This document shows positions 9,488-21,566 of a DNA stretch of 64,000 nt, one piece after another (position 1 is the first letter of the stretch; the number at the start of each line of letters is the position of its first letter). Source of the stretch: Saccharospirillum sp. MSK14-1 (lineage in GTDB: Bacteria > Pseudomonadota > Gammaproteobacteria > Pseudomonadales > Natronospirillaceae). Position numbers and translations under genes: made by a program. The notes under the pieces are model-generated. The model was not told where the DNA came from, did no database searches, and was given only the letters and a program-made list of their open reading frames with translations. The stretch is taken from the NCBI RefSeq assembly GCF_003054965.1, contig NZ_MIES01000033.1:186001-250000 (forward strand), read 5' to 3'.

Positions 9488-11347
9488 ATGAAACGAATAC
9501 AGATACTGACGCCGCGTCTTGCCAACCAGATCGCTGCAGGCGAGGTGGTTGAACGACCGGCGTCAGTGATCAAAGAATTGCTGGAAAATTCGCTCGATGC
9601 CGGTGCCAATCGCATCGATGTGGAGATCGAAGCCGGTGGCGTGAAGCTGATGCGTGTGCGCGATAACGGCGGCGGTATTGGCCGCGATGATTTGCCGTTG
9701 GCACTGGCGCGCCATGCGACATCGAAGATTCATAATCTGGACGATCTGGAGGCGGTTTCCTCGCTGGGTTTTCGCGGTGAAGCGCTGGCGTCGGTTGCCT
9801 CCGTCGCCCGTTTGCTGCTGACCTCCAAACCCGCCGATCAAGATCAAGCCTGGCAAGTGAATACCCACGGACAGGACATGGACACCGAAATCAGCCCGGC
9901 CGCGCATACCGACGGAACCAGTGTTGAAGTGCGTGATCTGTTTTTTAATACGCCCGCTCGCCGCAAGTTTTTGCGCACCGAAAAAACCGAATTCAATCAC
10001 CTTGAAGAAGTCATCAAACGCCAGGCGTTGGCACGCTTTGATGTCGGTTTTGCATTGCGCCACAACAATCGCACCATTCATTCGTTGCGCGCGGCGACCA
10101 CCCAGGCCGAGCAGGAGCGTCGCGTGGCGCAATTGCTCAGCGCTGACTTTATGAACAATGCCTTGGTTATCGATGTTGAAGCCGCCGGTTTGCGTCTGAC
10201 CGGTTGGGTCGGTCTGCCGACGTTTTCGCGTTCCATGCCCGATATGCAGTACTTCTTTGTGAATGGTCGCGTGGTCCGGGACAAGGTGATCGGTCATGCC
10301 GTTAAGCAAGCCTATCGCGATGTGCTGTACCACGGTCGGCATCCTTGCTTTGTGTTGTATCTGTCGCTCGATCCGGCCGGTGTGGATGTGAACGTTCATC
10401 CGACCAAGCACGAAGTTCGTTTTCGCGATCAGCGTCTGGTGCACGATTTTCTGTTCCGTCAGTTGCACCGGGTGTTGGCCGATGTCAGGCCCGACGCCAA
10501 CAACGATCCGGTCATGGCGCGCACGCCACAACCGGCGCCGGCAACGGGTTTAGAGGCTGGTGAATTTGCCGGTCAGCAGCGAATGGATATGTCGCCGCAG
10601 GCCTATTCGTCATCGTCCTTTGCGCCGCAAGCCAACCGTTCGGAAAGCTCGGTTAATGATCAGATTGGGTTTTATCAGTCGCTGCAATCGAATCCGCAAC
10701 CCGGCGCGCGTTTAGACGGCCTGGCGTTGAATACTCCGCCCTTGCCCGAAGCAGTCGATGATGTGCCGCCCTTGGGGTTTGCCGTGGCGCAACTGCATGG
10801 CATTTATATTTTGTCGCAAAGCCGGCTGGGGTTGATCGTTGTCGATATGCACGCGGCACACGAGCGCATTACTTACGAGCGGATGAAGACCCAATACGAC
10901 CAACAAGGCGTGCAGGCGCAGCCGGTGTTGGTGCCGCAAAAACTGTCGGTCAGTGAGCGCGAAGCCGATACCGCTGAAGAGTTTGCGAACCTGCTGGCGC
11001 AATTTGGTCTGGTGATTGAGCGGCTGGGGCCGGAAGCGTTGATTGTGCGTCAGACGCCGGTTTACTTGCAGCAAGCCGAAGTGGAGCCGCTGGTGCGTTC
11101 GGTGCTGGCCGACTTTATGGTGCACGATACGTCGGACGCCATCATTGCCCGGCGCGACGAAATTCTGTCCACCATGGCCTGTCATGGCTCGGTGCGCGCC
11201 AACCGCAAATTAACCATTCCTGAAATGAATGCCTTGCTGCGGGACATGGAGCGCACCGAGCGTTCCGGTCAATGCAACCACGGTCGACCCACCTGGACTC
11301 AATTGAGTCTGGACGAACTCGACAAGCTGTTTTTGCGAGGGCGTTAG
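9488..11347 (+). CDS. mutL: DNA mismatch repair protein MutL (endonuclease-type)
   Basis: Links MutS mismatch recognition to strand incision. The N-terminal GHKL ATPase shows [16 protein letters not shown] and GFRGEAL. The variable linker (about residues 340-430) is rich in Q, S and P. The dimerisation domain carries [12 protein letters not shown], close to the DQHA(x)2E(x)4E metal motif of nuclease MutL, together with ACHGSVRA and CNHGRPT. This resembles MutL of species without MutH and unlike E. coli. 619 residues. The stop overlaps the miaA GTG start by one base. Confidence 0.95.
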   Translation: MKRIQILTPRLANQIAAGEVVERPASVIKELLENSLDAGANRIDVEIEAGGVKLMRVRDNGGGIGRDDLPLALARHATSKIHNLDDLEAVSSLGFRGEALASVASVARLLLTSKPADQDQAWQVNTHGQDMDTEISPAAHTDGTSVEVRDLFFNTPARRKFLRTEKTEFNHLEEVIKRQALARFDVGFALRHNNRTIHSLRAATTQAEQERRVAQLLSADFMNNALVIDVEAAGLRLTGWVGLPTFSRSMPDMQYFFVNGRVVRDKVIGHAVKQAYRDVLYHGRHPCFVLYLSLDPAGVDVNVHPTKHEVRFRDQRLVHDFLFRQLHRVLADVRPDANNDPVMARTPQPAPATGLEAGEFAGQQRMDMSPQAYSSSSFAPQANRSESSVNDQIGFYQSLQSNPQPGARLDGLALNTPPLPEAVDDVPPLGFAVAQLHGIYILSQSRLGLIVVDMHAAHERITYERMKTQYDQQGVQAQPVLVPQKLSVSEREADTAEEFANLLAQFGLVIERLGPEALIVRQTPVYLQQAEVEPLVRSVLADFMVHDTSDAIIARRDEILSTMACHGSVRANRKLTIPEMNALLRDMERTERSGQCNHGRPTWTQLSLDELDKLFLRGR

Positions 11348-12318
11348 TGGCGACCGACCTCCCCCGCGCCATCTTTCTGACCGGACCCACCGCTGCGGGT
11401 AAAACCGATCTGTCGTTGATGCTGGCCGATGAATTTAACGGTGAAATTGTCAGCGTTGATTCGGCGCAGGTTTATATCGGCATGGATATCGGTACCGCCA
11501 AGCCGGAGGCCGCCATTCAGCAGCAGGTGCCTCATCATCTGATCGATTTGTGCGACCCGGCGGTCAGCTATTCGGCGGCCAATTTCCGTGAAGACGCGCT
11601 GACGGCGATGACCGATATTACCGAGCGCGGGCGAGTGCCGATTTTAGTCGGTGGGACGGCACTGTATTTCAAAGCGTTGGTGCAACCCATGGCGGCCATG
11701 CCGCCGGCCGATGCTGAGGTCAGAGCGCAATTACAGGGCTGGCTCGACGCTGCCGGTTTGGAGGCATTGGTGGCTGAGCTGCAGGCCGTCGATCCGCAGG
11801 CCTGGGCACGCATCGACCGACAGAACCCCCAGCGAGTGTTGCGTGCGCTGGAAGTGCAGCGCATCAGCGGACGTCCCATTTCGGAATTCTGGGCGGCGTC
11901 GGCGCACGATGGCCGCGGCGGGCTCAGTGAAGCGGCATTGGATGATTTCCCCTGGCAAGTCGTCCAGTTTGCAGTCTCACCTGATGAACGCTCGGTTCTG
12001 CATCAACGTATTGAACAGCGTTTTCAAAGCATGCTCGAAATGGGCTTTGAGGACGAAGTGGTGCGGCTGTTTCAGCGCGGCGACCTGCACCTGGATCTAC
12101 CATCCATCCGCGCCGTCGGCTATCGTCAAATGTGGCAGTATCTGAGCGGCGAGCTGGAATACCGCCAGATGACGGCAGCAGGCATTGCCGCGACACGTCA
12201 GTTGGCAAAGCGTCAGCTCACCTGGATGCGGGGTTGGGAGGGTTTGAACTGGTTGGATTCACAAGCGGATGACCTGTTCGATCAGGCGCGGCAAAGGTTG
12301 CGTAAAAAGGTTACGTAA
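11347..12318 (+). CDS. miaA: tRNA dimethylallyltransferase MiaA
   Basis: Transfers a dimethylallyl group to N6 of A37 in tRNAs reading UNN codons. The P-loop is GPTAAGKTDLS, followed by SVDSAQVYIGMDIGTAKP, and then HHLIDLCDP and GGTALYFKAL. The GTG at 11347 overlaps the mutL stop (TAGTG) and follows GAGGG; it gives 323 residues, the usual size. An in-frame ATG 75 bp upstream would lie inside mutL and add an unconserved leader. Position between mutL and hfq is the conserved one. Confidence 0.95.
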   Translation: MATDLPRAIFLTGPTAAGKTDLSLMLADEFNGEIVSVDSAQVYIGMDIGTAKPEAAIQQQVPHHLIDLCDPAVSYSAANFREDALTAMTDITERGRVPILVGGTALYFKALVQPMAAMPPADAEVRAQLQGWLDAAGLEALVAELQAVDPQAWARIDRQNPQRVLRALEVQRISGRPISEFWAASAHDGRGGLSEAALDDFPWQVVQFAVSPDERSVLHQRIEQRFQSMLEMGFEDEVVRLFQRGDLHLDLPSIRAVGYRQMWQYLSGELEYRQMTAAGIAATRQLAKRQLTWMRGWEGLNWLDSQADDLFDQARQRLRKKVT

Positions 12319-12575
12319 AGCGAAATTTAGGTGACTACCGACCATCCACAAGGCTCAGCTTTTCGCCTACAATACGCCCAAGATATTCGTGATTGCGATC
12401 GGGCCGGTTTGAGTGGCTGTCAATCTGAGCTTGCCAAACGACCCTGCCAGACTTTTTGTTCGCCGGGCGCCCTCCAACTCTGGAGGCAGATGGCAACGCT
12501 GGTGCTAATCACGTGGCGCTCGAATTCATTCGGGCGGGAACGATACTTATAATCCTTCATTAAAAGGAGTCCAAC
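12319..12575 (+). promoter_or_regulatory. miaA-hfq spacer with hfq promoter candidate
   Basis: A 257-bp gap within an otherwise tight cluster. A TATAAT hexamer at 12548-12553 is preceded at 17 bp by TTCATT (12525-12530), which would give hfq a leader of about 15 nt with AAGGAG before the ATG. An isolated hairpin CCTCCA-ACTC-TGGAGG lies at 12471-12486. No small gene is convincing here. hfq promoters in this position are known in relatives; these boxes are my reading only. Confidence 0.5.
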
Positions 12576-12818
12576 ATGTCAAAAGGGCACTCGTTACAAG
12601 ACCCTTTCCTGAACGCCCTGCGCAAAGAGCGCATCCCTGTCTCCATCTTTCTGGTTAACGGCATCAAGTTGCAGGGTCAGATCGAAAGCTTCGATCAGTT
12701 TGTCATTCTGTTGAAGAACACCGTCAGCCAGATGGTTTACAAACATGCCATTTCAACCGTCGTTCCGGCCCGTAACGTCAAAATTGCCCATGAAGGCGAT
12801 GAAGCGGTGGCTGAATAA
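12576..12818 (+). CDS. hfq: RNA chaperone Hfq
   Basis: Hexameric Sm-like protein that pairs small RNAs with mRNAs. The 80 residues contain Sm1 ([23 protein letters not shown]) and the Sm2 core [11 protein letters not shown], with the proximal-face QDPFLN. The C-terminal tail is short (about 12 residues), as in Pseudomonas rather than E. coli. AAGGAG lies 6 bp before the ATG, a strong site. A perfect hairpin follows 28 bp after the stop. Confidence 0.98.
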   Translation: MSKGHSLQDPFLNALRKERIPVSIFLVNGIKLQGQIESFDQFVILLKNTVSQMVYKHAISTVVPARNVKIAHEGDEAVAE

Positions 12819-12846
12819 AGCCGGCGTCGACGTCCTCTGTCTGGAT

Positions 12847-12865
12847 AGCCCGGCGAAGCCGGGCT
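12847..12865 (+). terminator. Hairpin between hfq and hflX, next to the hflX Shine-Dalgarno
   Basis: AGCCCGGC and GCCGGGCT form a perfect 8-bp, very GC-rich stem around a GAA loop. The hflX GGAG begins two bases after the stem. A T-rich tract (12878-12886) follows only 12 bases later, inside the hflX start, so this is not a classical intrinsic terminator. It may attenuate hflX, stabilise the hfq 3' end or slow ribosome loading. Confidence 0.5.
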
Positions 12866-12877
12866 CGGAGAGCCTGA

Positions 12878-14191
12878 TTGTTTTTTGAACGTGTCGAAGG
12901 TGGGGACCGGGCTGTCCTGGTCCACATCGACTTTCCCGAGTCCGACGATCGGGAAGATCCCCAGGAATTTGAAGAACTGGTGGTATCGGCGGGGGGTGAA
13001 CCGGCTGCTTTTATTGGCGGTTCGCGTTCCACACCGCATCCGAAGTATTTTGTCGGTCCCGGTAAACTGGATGAAATCAAAGCGGCGGTCGCCAGTACCG
13101 GCGCTGACGTGGTGTTGTTTAACCACAGTCTCAGCCCTTCTCAAGAACGTAACGTAGAGCGCGCCGTTGAATGTCGCGTGCTCGACCGTACCGGTCTGAT
13201 TCTCGATATTTTTGCGCAACGCGCCCGTACTCACGAAGGTAAGCTGCAGGTTGAGCTGGCGCAGTTGCAGTATCAAAGCACGCGCTTGGTTCGAGGCTGG
13301 ACCCACTTGGAGCGTCAGAAAGGTGGTATTGGTTTGCGCGGTCCGGGTGAGACCCAGCTCGAAACCGACCGCCGCTTGTTGCAGGCGCGCATCAGCAGTA
13401 TTCATCGCCGTCTGGAAAAGGTGGAGAAACAGCGTAATCAGGGCCGCCGCGCACGCAGCCGCTCCGATACGCCAACGGTTTCGTTGGTCGGTTACACCAA
13501 CGCCGGTAAATCGACGCTGTTCAATGCTCTAACGCGTTCTGAGGTCTATGCTGCGGATCAGTTGTTTGCAACCTTGGATCCGACGTTGCGTCGCCTCAGT
13601 ATTCCTGACATGGGCGACATTGTGCTGGCCGATACGGTAGGATTCATCCGGCATTTGCCACACAAGCTGGTGCAGGCATTCAAGGCAACGCTGCAGGAAA
13701 CGGCTGAGGCCGATTTGCTGCTGCATGTGATCGACAGTGCCGACGAAGACCGGGTTGAGAACATCGAGCAGGTTGAAGCCGTATTAGAAGAAATTGGCTC
13801 GCTCGACATACCCCGGCTGGAAATTTTCAACAAAATCGACCTGCTGGATGACTTCGAGCCGGCGATTGAACGCGACGATCAGGGCATGCCGGTTCGCGTC
13901 TGGGTTTCTGCCCAGCGTGGTGATGGCCTGGCCCTGATTCAGGCGGCCATTGCTGAACGGCTGGGTGATGACATCATCGCCCAGCAACTGGCATTGGCGC
14001 CAAGCGAATCGGCATTGCGTGCCGCGCTCTATCAACAGAATGCGGTGCTGGGCGAAGCCTATGACGATGCCGGTAATGCCTTGCTGGATGTGCGCATTCA
14101 GAAGAAAGACCTGAAGCAACTGGTCAAGCACAACGGACTCGATCTGGAGCGCTTTGGCCTGGCAGAACCCAAGGCATTTTTTGAACATTGA
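12878..14191 (+). CDS. hflX: Ribosome-splitting GTPase HflX
   Basis: GTPase that binds 50S subunits and splits stalled or heat-damaged ribosomes. The N-terminal HflX domain includes FVGPGKLDEIK and FNHSLSPSQERN, then the glycine-rich hinge GIGLRGPGETQLETDRR. G1 is GYTNAGKST (205-213), G3 DTVGF, G4 NKIDL. The start is TTG at 12878, with GGAG seven bases upstream and LFFERVEGGDRAVLVHI aligning with the usual HflX N-terminus; there is no ATG nearby. 437 residues. A short imperfect duplication straddles its stop codon. Confidence 0.94.
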   Translation: MFFERVEGGDRAVLVHIDFPESDDREDPQEFEELVVSAGGEPAAFIGGSRSTPHPKYFVGPGKLDEIKAAVASTGADVVLFNHSLSPSQERNVERAVECRVLDRTGLILDIFAQRARTHEGKLQVELAQLQYQSTRLVRGWTHLERQKGGIGLRGPGETQLETDRRLLQARISSIHRRLEKVEKQRNQGRRARSRSDTPTVSLVGYTNAGKSTLFNALTRSEVYAADQLFATLDPTLRRLSIPDMGDIVLADTVGFIRHLPHKLVQAFKATLQETAEADLLLHVIDSADEDRVENIEQVEAVLEEIGSLDIPRLEIFNKIDLLDDFEPAIERDDQGMPVRVWVSAQRGDGLALIQAAIAERLGDDIIAQQLALAPSESALRAALYQQNAVLGEAYDDAGNALLDVRIQKKDLKQLVKHNGLDLERFGLAEPKAFFEH

Positions 14192-14269
14192 TGGCGGGCT
14201 TTTTGAGCATTGATGCAGTGCATCGCCCGACATCGAAACGGACGGAACACTTGAGAAACGGAGACGACC

Positions 14270-15472
14270 ATGGCGTGGAATGAACCACCAAATGGCAATA
14301 ATAACGATCAGGATCCCTGGGGGAACCGTCGCCGTCGTGGCAATAACGATGGTCCGCCGGATCTGGACGAACTGTTAAAACAATTCAACGACAAACTGAA
14401 CAAATGGTTTGGCGGTGGCAAAGGCAACAAGGGCGGCGGTTCCAATAAAGGTGGCGGCTCAGCCGGCGGCCTGGGTGCCATCATCGGCATCCTGGTGGTG
14501 CTGGTGGTCGGTTATGCCGTTTACGACTCCATCTACACCGTTGATGAATCCGAGCGCGCCGTCGTGTTGCGACTGGGTCAGTTCCACGCGTTGGAAACGC
14601 CCGGGCTGCACTTCAAGGTGCCCTTTATCGATACCATTGACCAAAAGGTGAACGTCACCGAAGTCCGTTCCTACCGGCATCAGTCGAGCATGCTGACCGG
14701 CGATGAAAACATCGTCTCGGTCACCATGACCGTGGAATACCGTGCTGTAAACGCGCGCGATTTCGCATTGAACGTCCGCCAGCCGGAAACCTCATTGGCG
14801 AATGCGGCTGAATCGGCGCTGCGCCATGTGATGGGCAGTGCGACCCTGGAGCAGGCGCTGACGGTTGGTCGTGACGCCATTCAGGTGGCCGTGCGTGAAC
14901 GTCTGCAGAACTACCTGACGTCTTATAACGTCGGTATTGAACTGGCGCAGTTGAACATCAACGACACCTCACCGCCGTCGGCCGTGCAGGATGCCTTCGA
15001 TGATGTGATCAAGGCGCGCGAAGACGAACAGCGTCTGATCAACGAAGCTCAGGCTTACGCCAACCAGATTCTGCCGGTTGCTGAAGGTAATGCCCGTCGG
15101 CAATTGGAAGAAGCTCAGGGTTACAAAGAGCAGGTGGTGGCACGCGCTACCGGTGAAGCGGATCGTTTCCGTGACATCCTGGCGGCTTATAACGAAGCAC
15201 CGGACGTCACTCGTCAGCGCCTGTACCTGGAAACCCTGTCGAACATCTACGAAAACGCGCCCAAGGTGCTGATGGATGTCGAGAACGGTAACAACATGAT
15301 GTACCTGCCGCTGGATCAGCTGCGTCGTAACGCAACTGGCAGCAGCGGTGGCAGTGCCAGCGGCGGCGGTAACGGCGGTGGCAGCGACATTAACAACCTG
15401 TCGAGCGGCGAAATCCGGAATCTGACCGATCAGATTCTGGGTGAGCTGGATCGTCGTCGCAGTAGTAACTGA
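14270..15472 (+). CDS. hflK: FtsH protease modulator HflK
   Basis: SPFH/prohibitin-family subunit of the HflKC cage around FtsH. A glycine/asparagine-rich cytoplasmic N-terminus (residues 1-65, many GGG runs) leads to one membrane helix (AIIGILVVLVVGYAVYDSIY). The band-7 domain starting VDESERAVVLRLGQ and the coiled-coil ARRQLEEAQGYKEQVVARATGEADRF follow. The C-terminus again has a Gly/Ser-rich spacer. GGAG precedes the ATG. hflC follows after 11 bp. Confidence 0.96.
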   Translation: MAWNEPPNGNNNDQDPWGNRRRRGNNDGPPDLDELLKQFNDKLNKWFGGGKGNKGGGSNKGGGSAGGLGAIIGILVVLVVGYAVYDSIYTVDESERAVVLRLGQFHALETPGLHFKVPFIDTIDQKVNVTEVRSYRHQSSMLTGDENIVSVTMTVEYRAVNARDFALNVRQPETSLANAAESALRHVMGSATLEQALTVGRDAIQVAVRERLQNYLTSYNVGIELAQLNINDTSPPSAVQDAFDDVIKAREDEQRLINEAQAYANQILPVAEGNARRQLEEAQGYKEQVVARATGEADRFRDILAAYNEAPDVTRQRLYLETLSNIYENAPKVLMDVENGNNMMYLPLDQLRRNATGSSGGSASGGGNGGGSDINNLSSGEIRNLTDQILGELDRRRSSN

Positions 15473-15483
15473 GGAGCGAGACA

Positions 15484-16410
15484 ATGAGCAATCGTAATGC
15501 CCTGATTCTAGTCGTGCTCGCCCTGCTGGTATTTGTCGGTATCCAAAGCCTGTTTGTGGTCACCGAGAAAGAGCGCGCGATCAAACTGAGATTCGGTGAA
15601 GTGGTTCATGCGGATTTACCGCCGGGTCTGCACTTTAAGGTTCCTTTTGTGGAAGATGTGCGCAAGTTCGACCGCCGCATCATCACCCTGGATACCGATC
15701 CGGAACGCTTTATCACCAGCGAGCAGAAAGGTCTGGAAGTCGACGCCTACATTCAATGGCGCATCGACAACGTGCGTGACTACTACACCGCCACCAGCGG
15801 TGGTGACATGTTCCGCGCCAACTCCATTCTGGAAAGCCGCATCAACTCCGGTCTGCGCGATGCCTTTGGTTTGCGCACGCTGCGTGAAGTGGTCTCTGGC
15901 CGTGGCCAGGAAGAGCCGCTGTCGACCGGTGGTCGCATTGAAGATGAAGGTGAGCGTGATCGTCTGATGCGTCAGGTGACTCAGCAGATCAACCAGTTTG
16001 CTGACGGCCTGGGTATTGAAGTGATCGACATCCGCATCAAGGCCATCGACCTGCCGCAGGAAGTGTCGCAGGACGTGTTCAGCCGGATGCGTTCCGACCG
16101 TGAGCAGGAAGCGCGTCGTTTCCGTTCCAACGGTGAGCGTCAGGCCGAAGAGATTCGCGCCTCCGCCGATCGTCAGCGTACGGTGATTCTGGCCGAAGCC
16201 TTCCGTGAGGCCGAGCAGCTGCGTGGTGAAGGCGATGCCGAAGCATCGCGTATTTACTCCAGCTCGTTCAGCCAGGATGAAGACTTCTACGCCTTCTACC
16301 GCAGCTTGCAGGCTTATCGTTCCAGCTTCAGCGACGGCAGCGACCTGATGGTGCTGGATCCGGAAAGTGACTTCTTCCGCTTTATGCGGGATCAGAACGG
16401 CGTCAATTGA
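15484..16410 (+). CDS. hflC: FtsH protease modulator HflC
   Basis: Partner of HflK in the membrane complex that restrains FtsH. One N-terminal helix (LILVVLALLVFVGIQSLFVV) is followed by the band-7 domain beginning TEKERAIKLRFGEVV and the helical region REQEARRFRSNGERQAEEIRA. 308 residues, normal length. A GGAG site precedes the ATG. A strong intrinsic terminator lies about 90 bp downstream, where a DUF2065 gene (yjeT) is found in E. coli and Pseudomonas. Confidence 0.96.
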   Translation: MSNRNALILVVLALLVFVGIQSLFVVTEKERAIKLRFGEVVHADLPPGLHFKVPFVEDVRKFDRRIITLDTDPERFITSEQKGLEVDAYIQWRIDNVRDYYTATSGGDMFRANSILESRINSGLRDAFGLRTLREVVSGRGQEEPLSTGGRIEDEGERDRLMRQVTQQINQFADGLGIEVIDIRIKAIDLPQEVSQDVFSRMRSDREQEARRFRSNGERQAEEIRASADRQRTVILAEAFREAEQLRGEGDAEASRIYSSSFSQDEDFYAFYRSLQAYRSSFSDGSDLMVLDPESDFFRFMRDQNGVN

Positions 16411-16499
16411 TTGGCCGCGAAGCGCTAGACGGAAGACGGGAGACGCTGAAGAGCAAAAAACCTTTGGGGGTTTCCCGTCCTAAGTGTAGAATTCGTTAA

Positions 16500-16523
16500 C
16501 CGGGCTCCTTGCCCGGTTTTTTT
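16500..16523 (+). terminator. Intrinsic terminator after hflC
   Basis: CCGGGC, a TCCTT loop and GCCCGG form a perfect 6-bp stem (extendable to 8 with flanking AA/TT) followed by seven T. It closes the hfq-hflXKC transcription unit; hisZ starts 85 bp further, so hisZ-purA should have its own promoter. Confidence 0.85.
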
Positions 16524-16607
16524 GTGCCCAATGAATGGTTTTGGCGCTGTAAGCGTGCCGTCTTGGGGTTCTTTAAACGCAGATCGCAAATGGAATAGTG
16601 TCCTGGC

Positions 16608-19102
<2,495 letters not shown>

Positions 19103-19194
19103 CGACGCACAGCATACCGATGGCACTGGGGTTATACTGATCTAAGGTGAAACCAATCCAGTGCCATCCAAAATTCATTTAAGGACACTTTCCT

Positions 19195-21555
19195 ATCAGT
19201 CGAGATTCTCACGCTGACCCGCACCATAAGCGGGAAGCTGCAAAATACGAAAACCCCATTCCCAGCCGGGAATTCATTCATGCCCACCTGGAACAACGTC
19301 AGGGTCCGGCGACGCACCCTGAGTTGTGCGCCGAATTGGGCCTCACCGGCGAAGACGATATCGAAGCGCTGCGCCGCCGTCTGATCGCCATGGTTCGTGA
19401 CGGCCAATTACTGTGTTCGCGTAAAGGCGCCTTCGGCCTGATCGATAAGATGGACCTGATCAAAGGTCGCGTTCAGGGTCACCCCGACGGTTTTGGCTTT
19501 CTGATTCCTGAGCAGGGCGGCAAAGATTTTGTGCTCACTCACCGCCAGATGCGTTGCTGTTTCGACGGCGATGTTGTGCTGGCGCGCAAAGGCAAGCGCG
19601 ATCATCGCGGTCGTATTGAAGCCATCATTACCGAAGTTCTGGAACACAATACTCAGGAGCTGGTCGGGCGATATTCCAGTGACGGTGGTTTTGGCCGTGT
19701 GCTGCCGGAAAACCGCCGCGTCAGTCACGACATTTTGATTCCACCGGGCGATGAAGCCGGTGCTGAAGACGGCGATGTGGTCGTGGTCAGCATTATCGAA
19801 CAACCCAAAATTCGTCGTCAGCCCGTCGGCAAGGTCAGTGAAGTGCTGGGTCAGCATATGGACCCGGGGATGGAAATCGACATCGCCTTACGCACCTATG
19901 AAATTCCGCACACCTGGCCGTATGAAGTCGAAGAGGAAATCACCGGTTTAAGTGAAACGGTGGATGATGCGGATAAGGCCAACCGCATCGATCTGCGCGA
20001 CAAAGCGTTCGTCACCATCGATGACGAAACCGCACGCGATTTCGACGACGCTATATACGCCGAATCCATTAAAGGTGGTGGCTGGAAACTCTTTGTCGCC
20101 ATCGCCGATGTGTCGCACTACGTCGAAGTGGGCTCGCCACTGGACGTAGAGGCGCGCTCGCGAGGCACCTCGGTATACTTCCCTGAGCAGGTTATTCCAA
20201 TGCTGCCGGAAGTATTATCCAACGGATTGTGCTCGCTGAATCCTAAGGTAGATCGGCTGACACTGGTCTGCGAAATGACGGTTAGTGCCCGCGGCGATCT
20301 CCAGTCTTACCGTTTTCTGGAAGGTCTGATTTATTCGCACGCCCGCCTGACGTATTCCAAAGTCGGGCCTGCCCTGGACCCGGAAACCGCCACCGAAGCA
20401 CGGGCCGAGATCGAACGCGATCACGGTGCGGCGGTGTTGAAAAACATCACCACCTTGCGCGAGCTGTTTAAACTGTTCCGTTTCCAGCGTCAGCAGCGCG
20501 GCGCCATTGATTTTGAAACCACCGAAACTCGCATCGTTTTCGATGACGACCGCAAGATCGATCGCATCGTGCCCAGCCAGCGCAATGACGCCCATCGTCT
20601 GGTCGAAGAATGCATGCTTTCAGCCAACGTTTGCGCGGCGGACTTCCTGCAGCAGCTGGAAATTCCCTGCCTGTATCGAGTGCACGATGTGCCCTCAGCC
20701 GAACGTCTGGAAAATCTGCGTGCGTATCTGGGTCAACTGGCACTGGACCTGTCCGGTGGTGAAAAACCACACGCTCGCGATTATCAGAAATTACTGGCCA
20801 CCATTGCCGGTCGTGAAGACTTCAATCTGATTCAGACCATGATGCTGCGTTCTATGAACCAGGCGGTCTATCAGCCTGATAACATCGGCCACTTCGGTTT
20901 GGCGTTCGAGGCTTACACCCATTTCACCTCGCCGATTCGCCGTTATCCCGATTTGCTGGTGCATCGTGCCATTCGGTCGGTCATTCGTTCGAACAAAAAA
21001 ACCAAGCTGGTCAGCCGTGTTGATGGCGCGCCCAAGATGGATGCGCAGACCATTTACCCTTACGACTATGCCGCCATGCTGGAATTGGGCGAGCATTGCT
21101 CCATGACCGAACGACGCGCAGATGAGGCGACCTGGGACGTCGTTGCCTGGTTGAAGTGCGAGTATATGAAAGATCATGTCGGTGATGAGTTCGAAGGCTC
21201 AGTATCTTCGGTCACCAACTTTGGCCTGTTTGTTCAGCTCGACGATGTTTATGTCGATGGCCTGGTTCACGTCTCGTCATTGCAAAGCGATTATTACCAG
21301 CTCGACGAAACCGCCCACCGCCTGATCGGTGAACGCACCCGTGTCAGTTATGGTCTGGGGGATCGCTTAAAAGTACGAGTGGTTCGGGTTGATCTGGATG
21401 ATCGCAAGATTGACTTTGAATTAGCCGATGCCGAAGTACGCAAGGTCAAACACCCGGGTCCAGCGGCGGGTAAGAAAAAAGCCGGCGCTAAAAAAACCGG
21501 TGCCAAAAAAGCACAGTCCGATAAGCCCAACCGCAAGCGTAAACGGCGTACCTAA
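19195..21555 (+). CDS. rnr: Exoribonuclease R (RNase R), apparent ATC start
   Basis: Processive 3'-5' exoribonuclease that degrades structured RNA, including in trans-translation. Order: N-terminal winged helix (YENPIPSREFIHAHL onward), cold-shock domains, RNB catalytic domain with DDETARDFDDAIY (catalytic aspartates), S1 domain (FEGSVSSVTNFGLFVQLDD) and a Lys-rich tail. Family similarity runs upstream of any ATG, GTG or TTG: the frame reads ISRDSHADPHHKREAAKYENPIPSR, beginning at ATC 19195 with TAAGGA nine bases upstream and a stop at 19180. The first ordinary start (TTG 19324) would delete half of the winged helix. I therefore assign ATC; a sequence error is the alternative. Confidence 0.85.
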   Translation: MSRDSHADPHHKREAAKYENPIPSREFIHAHLEQRQGPATHPELCAELGLTGEDDIEALRRRLIAMVRDGQLLCSRKGAFGLIDKMDLIKGRVQGHPDGFGFLIPEQGGKDFVLTHRQMRCCFDGDVVLARKGKRDHRGRIEAIITEVLEHNTQELVGRYSSDGGFGRVLPENRRVSHDILIPPGDEAGAEDGDVVVVSIIEQPKIRRQPVGKVSEVLGQHMDPGMEIDIALRTYEIPHTWPYEVEEEITGLSETVDDADKANRIDLRDKAFVTIDDETARDFDDAIYAESIKGGGWKLFVAIADVSHYVEVGSPLDVEARSRGTSVYFPEQVIPMLPEVLSNGLCSLNPKVDRLTLVCEMTVSARGDLQSYRFLEGLIYSHARLTYSKVGPALDPETATEARAEIERDHGAAVLKNITTLRELFKLFRFQRQQRGAIDFETTETRIVFDDDRKIDRIVPSQRNDAHRLVEECMLSANVCAADFLQQLEIPCLYRVHDVPSAERLENLRAYLGQLALDLSGGEKPHARDYQKLLATIAGREDFNLIQTMMLRSMNQAVYQPDNIGHFGLAFEAYTHFTSPIRRYPDLLVHRAIRSVIRSNKKTKLVSRVDGAPKMDAQTIYPYDYAAMLELGEHCSMTERRADEATWDVVAWLKCEYMKDHVGDEFEGSVSSVTNFGLFVQLDDVYVDGLVHVSSLQSDYYQLDETAHRLIGERTRVSYGLGDRLKVRVVRVDLDDRKIDFELADAEVRKVKHPGPAAGKKKAGAKKTGAKKAQSDKPNRKRKRRT

Positions 21556-21566
21556 GGTTTCAGTTG

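Noticed and set aside
9563-10531. 322-codon minus-strand frame within mutL
   Set aside because: Antisense shadow rich in His and Gln, no known domain, inside a clear gene.
16457-16473. AACC/GGTT-type hairpin before the hflC terminator
   Set aside because: Short and imperfect, next to a much stronger terminator at 16500-16523.
19133-19138. TATACT as a dedicated rnr promoter
   Set aside because: No acceptable -35 at 16-18 bp and no extended -10 TG.
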